A stretch of 11,974 bases of DNA, taken from Actinomycetes bacterium (GTDB lineage Bacteria; Actinomycetota; Acidimicrobiia; Acidimicrobiales; Acidimicrobiaceae). Within the stretch, counting starts at the first letter, position 1. Each line of letters opens with the position of its first letter. The position numbers were made by a program, and so were the translations under genes. The DNA lies in assembly GCA_021790495.1 (NCBI GenBank), contig JAJYGZ010000375.1:1-11974 (forward strand). Direction: 5' to 3'. The notes under the pieces are model-generated. The model was not told the DNA's origin. It did no database searches and saw only the letters and a list, made by a program, of their open reading frames with translations. Below are positions 5,392 to 11,974 of the stretch, piece by piece.

Positions 5392-6468
5392 TTAGCTCTC
5401 CGGGGTGGCGCTGTCTTGTCCGAGCAGCCTCTTTGCATCCTCGATGGTCATGTCCTGGCTCGGCACGATGAGATCCGACGTTACCATCTCGCTGTCGTCC
5501 AACTTGGTTCCAGAGGTCGCTATTAAGTTGGCCAGCTGGGCGGTACAAGTCGCAAAACTCTTTGCCTCGTTGTGTTCGATCGCGGTATCCATCGCGGAAT
5601 CCAACGCATCTAAGGCAGGCTTGATCGAAGTTGGTACGCGGTACAAGGCGTCACCCGCAATCCGGATCACCATGGTATCGACGGCTGGTTTTGACGCCTC
5701 GATTTGGACACTCGCGGGCGGAGCCGACAATTCGGCACCTTGAGCCGAGGGCGCAGTTCCCGAAGCCATTCCCAGTTCAGCCTTCATAGATTCGAGTTCA
5801 TAATCGACCGAAGTTGTTGTCGCGCCAGCACGGAGTTGGGATTCGATGTCATTGCTCGGGCCTCCGATCGTCAGCGAATCGAGAACCCCCGAATCAGACA
5901 ATTCCCCGACTGCCGCCGCTCGCGCCTGGAGCTGGGTGATCTTGTCCTGGGCGCGGTCCATCATCACATTGACGTCAGTCATATGCTCTGAGAGGCCGGA
6001 GAGGTTCTCCACCGCTTCACTGGAGGCCTTGGCCGCGGTGTATTGCGCCTTCATGGTTTCTCGCTGAGTCCGAAAGACCTCCAGCTTTGCCTGCAGCTTG
6101 CGGCCGGTGTCCTCTAGCGCCTCTTCTTGGGTGCGCAATTGGTCGATTTGGGGCCCGAGAGCATCTATTTGCCCTTGGATGACCTGGGCTCGTCCCAGGG
6201 CGGTCTTGGCCAGGTCGTCTTGACCTTGCTGCACCGCTTGGCGGGCCTGGCCCTTGAGCTTTTCATTTTGAGCTATCAGTTGCGCCTTCTGGGCTTCAAG
6301 TCGCTTTTGCGAGGTGAGCACATCGGCGATCGACCTTCGCACCTGTTGAAGATTCTCCATCATCTTGGAGTAAGAAAGATCAAGTGCTTGGGTTGGGTCC
6401 TCAACCTTGTCTAGAGCGGCGTTCGCCTTCTGCTGGAAGACCTGGGAGAGTCTTTTAAAGACGCTCAT
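5392..6468 (-). CDS. pspA: PspA/IM30 membrane-stress protein fused to a PspAA domain
   Basis: Residues 1-235 are a PspA/IM30 (Vipp1, ESCRT-III-like) protein. The start is MSVFKRLSQVFQQKANAALD, which forms the amphipathic membrane-binding helix. The conserved DPTQALDLSYSKM follows (24-36), then a long Gln- and Ala-rich coiled coil (40-190). Such proteins polymerise on damaged inner membrane and preserve the proton gradient. A Ser/Ala/Pro linker (236-264) leads to a second domain at 266-350, with MVIRIAGDALYRVP (266-279) and SDLIVPSQDMTIEDAKRLL (331-349). That pattern matches the PspA-associated PspAA domain known from archaea and actinobacteria, often encoded separately. Total length is 358 aa against about 220-260 for plain PspA. 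An AAGGGA about ten bases upstream of ATG 6468 supports the start. No PspF, PspBC or PspM partner is in the window. Confidence 0.92.
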   Translation of the reverse strand: MSVFKRLSQVFQQKANAALDKVEDPTQALDLSYSKMMENLQQVRRSIADVLTSQKRLEAQKAQLIAQNEKLKGQARQAVQQGQDDLAKTALGRAQVIQGQIDALGPQIDQLRTQEEALEDTGRKLQAKLEVFRTQRETMKAQYTAAKASSEAVENLSGLSEHMTDVNVMMDRAQDKITQLQARAAAVGELSDSGVLDSLTIGGPSNDIESQLRAGATTTSVDYELESMKAELGMASGTAPSAQGAELSAPPASVQIEASKPAVDTMVIRIAGDALYRVPTSIKPALDALDSAMDTAIEHNEAKSFATCTAQLANLIATSGTKLDDSEMVTSDLIVPSQDMTIEDAKRLLGQDSATPES

Positions 6469-6503
6469 TTTCGTTACATCCCTTCGCGGCGCGAGTGCTT
6501 CAC

Positions 6504-6509
6504 TTTATA
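6504..6509 (-). promoter_or_regulatory. -10-like box upstream of pspA
   Basis: TATAAA on the minus strand (6509 to 6504) is the best -10-like element before pspA, 35 bases upstream of its ATG. No convincing -35 lies at the right distance. The surrounding 6500-6540 region is AT-rich compared with its flanks, as expected for a promoter zone. Confidence 0.25.
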
Positions 6510-6629
6510 CAACTGTAGTGTTTCCACCTTGTATTTATCCATTCGCGCACAACTATTGTCGCGCCCTTCACGCTTCCAACTGCTCTTGCGAGCGCGAGTT
6601 CTTCCAAGCCGTGACTCGAGGGCTCCCTT

Positions 6630-6770
6630 ATGGCCAGCGCCAGCGCGCTCAGCCCGCCCGTCGATCCAAAGGACGGGTATCATGGAGGGATGAAACCGCG
6701 TGCGCCAACCAACCAGCGTGGCTTTGGCTACGCGAACTGGGTGCCGATTCAGACAAGCACCAAGAAATGA
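6630..6770 (+). CDS. Possible small protein, 46 aa, coupled to rodA
   Basis: A short frame runs from ATG 6630 to TGA 6768-6770. A good Shine-Dalgarno, GAGGG (6618-6622), sits seven bases before the ATG. The stop overlaps the rodA start as ATGA (6767-6770), the usual form of translational coupling. Third codon positions are mostly G or C, like the neighbours. The peptide starts MASASALSPPVDP, is rich in Pro, Gly and Lys, has no membrane segment, and ends with aromatic FGYANWVPI and a basic tail. An internal ATG at 6690 would give 26 residues and the same coupling. I recognise no family. It could be a real small partner of RodA or a leader peptide that lets ribosomes re-initiate at rodA, which has only a weak ribosome-binding site of its own. 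Chance cannot be excluded. Confidence 0.45.
   Translation: MASASALSPPVDPKDGYHGGMKPRAPTNQRGFGYANWVPIQTSTKK
6657..6677 (+). repeat. Inverted repeat inside the small frame before rodA
   Basis: CCCGTC (6657-6662) and GACGGG (6672-6677) are perfect complements around a nine-base loop. No T-run follows, so it is not an obvious intrinsic terminator. In RNA it would form a hairpin about 90 bases before rodA, between the two possible starts of the small frame (6630 and 6690). Confidence 0.4.
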
Positions 6771-7948
6771 CGACTTTTTCGGTTGTTTCGGATCGCCGCC
6801 GGATCGCCAAGGAGAGCCTCCTCCACTTTGATTACTCGCTATTGATTGCGACCGTCATGGTGGCATTTCTCGGGGTACTGATGGTGTATACCGCTACTCG
6901 CGAAAAGCTGGTCTTGGCCGGGCTGAGCCCAAAGTACTACCTTGAGCGCCAAGGCATCTGGGTGCTGCTGGGCATTGCCGCGATGCTGGCGACCGTGATG
7001 ATCGACTATCGCCATATCAAGGCGCTCGGGTATGTCATTTACGGCGGAGTTGTCATGGGACTGCTAGGAGTGCTTACGCCGATCGGCAAACGCGCGCTCG
7101 GCGCTCAGAGATGGTTCCAGCTCGGACCTCTGCAGCTCCAGCCATCTGAATTCGCCTCCTTGGCGATCATCATAGCGGTGGCCATCTTTCTGGCCAGGGA
7201 ATCCGGACCATTGCCCGTGAAGCGGCTGGTCGGCGTGCTGGCTTTGGCTGGCGTCCCCATGCTCTTGGTGGTGAAACAGCCAGATATCGGCACCGCCATA
7301 ATCCTGGGCGTGGTTCTCTTGGCGGAGCTGGTAATGGCTCGAATCCGCATGCTGCATTTGGTCGGGTTGCTCCTAGCGGGTGCGCTGGGAATATATGTGG
7401 TAATCCACCTCGGAATTCTGCAAAGCTACCAGTTGAAGCGCCTTACCTCCTTTGTCAATCCCGCTGGCACCTATTCCAATACCGGGTACAACTTGGCGCA
7501 ATCCAAGATCGCCATCGGAGCCGGAGGCGTATTCGGCAAGGGCCTGTTCCACGGGACCCAAACCAATCTCGCCTACGTTCCCGAACAGCAGACCGACTTT
7601 ATCTTCACCGCTGTCGGCGAACAGCTCGGCTTCGTTGGAGCCGGACTCTTGCTCGCGGCTTTCGGATTCATTTGTTGGAGAGTCTGGCGCGTCGTGGCGG
7701 TGGCGCGCGACCAACTTGGTCGGCTTCTGGCTGCGGGAGTTTTGGCGCTGTTAGCGTTTTCGATCTTCCAGAATGCCGCAATGACGATGGGAATTATGCC
7801 AATTACCGGAATACCGTTGCCTTTTATGAGCTACGGAGGGTCTGCCGCGCTCTCGTTTTTTACCGCCATCGGCATCGTGCTCGGAATTGGAATGCGAAAT
7901 TCGCGTTATATCCCCGAGGACCGACGCGACTTTTTAGGCCAGAGCTGA
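6767..7948 (+). CDS. rodA: RodA, SEDS-family peptidoglycan glycosyltransferase
   Basis: RodA polymerises glycan strands from lipid II during side-wall growth, working with a class B penicillin-binding protein. The 393-aa protein has about ten membrane segments, starting at residues 23-41 and ending near 375. SEDS landmarks are GAQRWFQLGPLQLQPSEFA (112-130), VVKQPDIGTA (168-177), the loop SFVNPAGTYSNTGYNLAQS (228-246) with IAIGAGG and GKGLFHGTQ, and YVPEQQTDFIF (270-280). The Asp277 of TDFIF matches the essential extracytoplasmic Asp of RodA (Asp262 in E. coli). The family signature GIMPITGIPLPFMSYGGSA is at 342-360. RodA rather than FtsW is favoured by the GTQ and TDFIF context and the length, but I did not compute this. 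ATG 6767 was chosen because homology starts here and the longer upstream frame is not protein-like. No mreBCD or PBP2 gene is visible nearby. Confidence 0.93.
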   Translation: MTTFSVVSDRRRIAKESLLHFDYSLLIATVMVAFLGVLMVYTATREKLVLAGLSPKYYLERQGIWVLLGIAAMLATVMIDYRHIKALGYVIYGGVVMGLLGVLTPIGKRALGAQRWFQLGPLQLQPSEFASLAIIIAVAIFLARESGPLPVKRLVGVLALAGVPMLLVVKQPDIGTAIILGVVLLAELVMARIRMLHLVGLLLAGALGIYVVIHLGILQSYQLKRLTSFVNPAGTYSNTGYNLAQSKIAIGAGGVFGKGLFHGTQTNLAYVPEQQTDFIFTAVGEQLGFVGAGLLLAAFGFICWRVWRVVAVARDQLGRLLAAGVLALLAFSIFQNAAMTMGIMPITGIPLPFMSYGGSAALSFFTAIGIVLGIGMRNSRYIPEDRRDFLGQS

Positions 7949-7949
7949 G

Positions 7950-8531
7950 ATGGACTTGACTGAGATGAGCCAGAATGAGCCGCTAGCCCAAGGCGATTTT
8001 CTTCCGGAAGGGCAGCTGGGACTAGTTGAGGAGCACTCGGTGACGGCGGCCGAGCCCATTGTCGAGCAAGGGGCGGACGGGGCGGACACATCCGAAGTTG
8101 GCCCTATTCCTTCCGATGGGGTAGCGGAGCTCTCGCGCCGGCGTCGCTCGCGGGTCGTTGATGTTGGCGTGGCGTTGCCCGAGACATTCGCACGAGTCGT
8201 GGTGGGCGAAGTCGACGCGCCAAACAGGCGTCTGGTAATACCAGTCTCGCTGGATCAAGCTGCCATGCTCGCCATGGCGTTAAAGGCGCTTCCGCGCCGC
8301 AGGCCATTTCTCGCCGACGTGATGGTGGACGTGTTGAACCAGTTCTCGATGGGAATCGCCATGGTCTCAATAACCGGGCGCCAAGGCGAGATATATTTGG
8401 CCGAGTTGACCGTGGTCGATTCACAAGGGCACCAGCGGATCGTGCCGTCACGACCTTCGGACGCGCTCCTGGTTGCCCTTATGAGCCCCGTTCACCCGCC
8501 GATTATGGTCGACGAGTCGCTTTTCAGCTGA
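7950..8531 (+). CDS. Bifunctional nuclease family protein (BFN, DUF151)
   Basis: Residues 78-190 match the bifunctional nuclease domain: RLVIPVSLDQAAMLAMALK (94-112), RRRPFLADVMVDVLNQF (116-132), IYLAELTVVD (148-157) and SRPSDALLVALMS (167-179), ending PPIMVDESLF (183-192). The RPSDA block is the family hallmark. Plant and bacterial relatives have been reported with RNase and DNase activity; the cellular role in bacteria is unclear. Residues 1-75 are an acidic, low-complexity extension followed by a basic SRRRRSR patch (62-68), longer than in most members. ATG 7950 is one base after the rodA stop, so the two are very likely one transcript and coupled; ATG 7965 is a possible alternative start. 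Confidence 0.88.
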   Translation: MDLTEMSQNEPLAQGDFLPEGQLGLVEEHSVTAAEPIVEQGADGADTSEVGPIPSDGVAELSRRRRSRVVDVGVALPETFARVVVGEVDAPNRRLVIPVSLDQAAMLAMALKALPRRRPFLADVMVDVLNQFSMGIAMVSITGRQGEIYLAELTVVDSQGHQRIVPSRPSDALLVALMSPVHPPIMVDESLFS

Positions 8532-8565
8532 CGCCTCTTTGCTTCTCATTGCCCTATATCTCGCG

Positions 8566-9471
8566 CTAGTACTCGCCGTTAATGACGTTGATCGGTTCTT
8601 CGCCGCGCGAGATGCGGCGAAGGTTATCTTGGACTAATAGCCGCGCATTGGGCAGAAAGCCGTCGGTGGCACCGCCGACATGTGGCGAGATGATGCAGTT
8701 GTCGAGTCGCCAGAGCGGGTGATCCTCGGGGAGCGGTTCCGGATCGGTCACATCGAGGGCGGCACGTAGCCTTCCGGATTGCAATTGGGCCAAAAGGGCC
8801 TCGGTGTCTGTGACTTCGCCTCGCGCGACGTTGATAAAGAGCGCCGAAGTCTTAAGCTTGGATAAGAATTTCTCATCCGCGAGCTTTCTGGTCTCGGGGG
8901 TAAGGGGCACGACGAGAATCACGATGTCGGCCGTTGCGATGACCGGATCCGCCTCGCCTAGCGCGAGGGACGATCCCCCGCCAGATCTCGAGATCATCTG
9001 CACCTTTGCTCCGAGGGCTTCGAACACCCGCCGTATGGCATTGCCGACCGATCCGGCTCCGATGATCGCGGTATTTTTACCCCAAAGGCTCGGCTCGACA
9101 CCGCGAATCGTCCAGTCCTGGTTGGAAGCGCGAATGTAGCCAGCTAGATTGCGCAAGCTCGCCAGAGCCAGCGCGAGGGTTAGTTCCGCGGTGGATGTGT
9201 CGTGCACCCCGCGAGCGTTGATCAGGGTGACGCCGTCGCGCAAAAATGGTGTTGCCTTGTCGACCCCCGCGGTCAGGAGCTGAAGGTAGCGCAGCTTTGG
9301 CATCTGCGAAATTACTTCGATTGTCCGGCTGCCGCCCAGGTAGGTGGGGACATAGAACTCGGCCGCTGCGACGGCTTCGGTGAGAGCATCATGACCGGCG
9401 TCATATATGGTTTTGTCAAAGCCCGGCGGAACCTCGATGTCGGCGATCTCGGGCGGAACTATCACTTGCAT
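8566..9471 (-). CDS. D-isomer specific 2-hydroxyacid dehydrogenase
   Basis: The enzyme reduces a 2-keto acid to a D-2-hydroxy acid, or the reverse, with NAD(P). Numbered from ATG 9471 (301 aa), the Rossmann glycine motif is IIGAGSVGNAIRRVF (136-150). The catalytic triad is Arg217 (in INVARGEV), Glu245 (in DVTDPEPLPEDHPLW) and His264 (in ISPHVGG). The cofactor strand ends in ISRSG (160-164) with Arg and Ser where NAD enzymes carry Asp, which suggests NADPH use. The overall pattern resembles hydroxypyruvate/glyoxylate reductases and phosphoglycerate-dehydrogenase-like proteins, but there is no ACT domain, so it is not a standard SerA. ATG 9471 was preferred because GGGGA lies just upstream, although the spacing is short, and the protein-like part begins there; ATG 9483 is close. 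It converges on the BFN gene and is divergent from recD2. Confidence 0.9.
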   Translation of the reverse strand: MQVIVPPEIADIEVPPGFDKTIYDAGHDALTEAVAAAEFYVPTYLGGSRTIEVISQMPKLRYLQLLTAGVDKATPFLRDGVTLINARGVHDTSTAELTLALALASLRNLAGYIRASNQDWTIRGVEPSLWGKNTAIIGAGSVGNAIRRVFEALGAKVQMISRSGGGSSLALGEADPVIATADIVILVVPLTPETRKLADEKFLSKLKTSALFINVARGEVTDTEALLAQLQSGRLRAALDVTDPEPLPEDHPLWRLDNCIISPHVGGATDGFLPNARLLVQDNLRRISRGEEPINVINGEY

Positions 9472-9498
9472 TTTCCCCAGCATATAAGATCGGCCCAG

Positions 9499-9512
9499 AC
9501 GTTTCGAAGCGT
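9499..9512. repeat. Near-perfect 14-bp palindrome upstream of the dehydrogenase gene
   Basis: ACGTTTCGAAGCGT is palindromic except at one base pair (position 4 against 11). It lies 27 bases upstream of ATG 9471, where a repressor or activator dimer could bind. It does not fit the actinobacterial LexA box that I know (CGAAC, four bases, GTTCG). Confidence 0.35.
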
Positions 9513-9595
9513 CGCCTCGATCGCAATTATTACCTCGAGTCGACCGACTACCACGGTCCCCAAGAGACCCGGCGGCCATGATGTGGCGGACCAAT

Positions 9596-9611
9596 GGAGT
9601 TTCGGAGTTTC
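9596..9611 (+). repeat. Tandem 8-bp direct repeat
   Basis: GGAGTTTC occurs twice without a gap (9596-9603 and 9604-9611), in the 277-bp divergent region between the dehydrogenase gene and recD2. It directly abuts the inverted repeat 9611-9638. Confidence 0.45.
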
Positions 9612-9638
9612 CTTGGGGTGCTCGCTAAGTTCCCAAGG
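9611..9638. repeat. 7-bp perfect inverted repeat upstream of recD2
   Basis: CCTTGGG (9611-9617) and CCCAAGG (9632-9638) are perfect complements around a 14-base loop. It could be a hairpin or a bipartite operator about 110 bases before recD2. No T-run follows on either strand. Confidence 0.45.
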
Positions 9639-9737
9639 TCGCATCATGCGAGGGTTCGCTGATGAAACCGACGCGACGAAGTCGAGGTTAGGGTTGCAAC
9701 GATAGACCAGGGGCCAGACCGTGCTTGGCGCACCGAC

Positions 9738-9742
9738 GGAGA
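9738..9742 (+). promoter_or_regulatory. Ribosome-binding site that decides the recD2 start
   Basis: GGAGA sits six bases before ATG 9749. It favours this start over the in-frame TTG at 9725, which has no such site and would add eight mostly basic residues. Confidence 0.6.
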
Positions 9743-9748
9743 TGTCTG

Positions 9749-11964
<2,216 letters not shown>

Positions 11965-11965
<1 letters not shown>

Positions 11966-11974
11966 TGACCGTGA
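11965..11974 (+). CDS. Possible start of the next gene
   Basis: The recD2 stop TGA (11963-11965) shares its A with ATG 11965-11967, the TGATG form of translational coupling. Only three codons (Met-Thr-Val) and one further base are visible, so neither a product nor even a real gene can be claimed. Confidence 0.2.

Noticed and set aside
5341..5412. Possible terminators between the TfoX-domain gene and pspA (CCGC/GCGG stem followed by GTTTT on the minus strand; AGCGCC 5384-5389 with GGCGCT 5407-5412)
   Set aside because: Stems are short or lack a T-run, and the second overlaps the end of pspA; not enough to call.
6407..6766. Upstream in-frame extension of rodA by 120 residues
   Set aside because: The extra sequence is Cys- and Arg-rich, unlike any SEDS N-terminus, begins inside pspA on the other strand, and homology begins at ATG 6767.
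9472..9594. Longer start of the 2-hydroxyacid dehydrogenase
   Set aside because: The added residues are Arg/Gly/Ser-rich and not protein-like for this family; a GGGGA precedes ATG 9471.

Overview
The window looks like bacterial chromosome with an accessory stretch on the left (about 1-3180) and ordinary housekeeping and metabolic genes on the right (about 3430 to the end). An actinobacterium, perhaps of the acidimicrobial type, is my best guess. The reasons are a PspA protein carrying a C-terminal PspAA domain, a RodA plus bifunctional-nuclease (DUF151) pair, a RecD2 helicase, GTG/ATG start ambiguity, and -10-like boxes lying 6-7 bases before start codons, as in leaderless transcription. Base composition was judged by eye. 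The right-hand genes are moderately GC-rich, while the AbiE region and the following intergenic DNA are visibly more AT-rich. Taxonomy is inference.

Left, accessory region. Two leftward genes of unknown function lie first: one is cut by the window edge (345 to 1), the other encodes 168 aa (892 to 386). The second is divergent from a rightward 219-aa nucleotidyltransferase-fold protein (925-1584). The two genes share only 32 bp, which hold two head-to-head -10-like boxes. Convergent to the nucleotidyltransferase is a complete type IV toxin-antitoxin/abortive infection module: abiEi (antitoxin and repressor, 3111-2584) overlapping abiEii (nucleotidyltransferase toxin, 2587-1679). An AT-rich promoter with repeats precedes abiEi. 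This is a small defence-type cluster with two different Pol-beta-superfamily nucleotidyltransferases.

Middle. A 319-bp non-coding stretch (3112-3430) holds the abiE promoter and a separate rightward promoter candidate, followed by three tiny ATGA-overlapping reading frames. Then come an acyl-CoA dehydrogenase of the ACAD10/11-like type (3431-4657) and a stand-alone TfoX N-terminal-domain protein (4807-5184).

Right. A leftward PspA-PspAA fusion (6468-5392), for membrane stress, is divergent from a rightward unit. That unit has a possible 46-aa small protein (6630-6770) whose stop overlaps the start of rodA (6767-7948), followed one base later by a bifunctional-nuclease family gene (7950-8531). 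A leftward D-2-hydroxyacid dehydrogenase (9471-8566) converges on it. That gene is divergent from recD2 (9749-11965), across a 277-bp gap containing a palindrome, a tandem repeat and an inverted repeat. The recD2 stop overlaps an ATG (TGATG) that may start the next gene. No tRNA, rRNA, CRISPR array, transposase or integrase was recognised.
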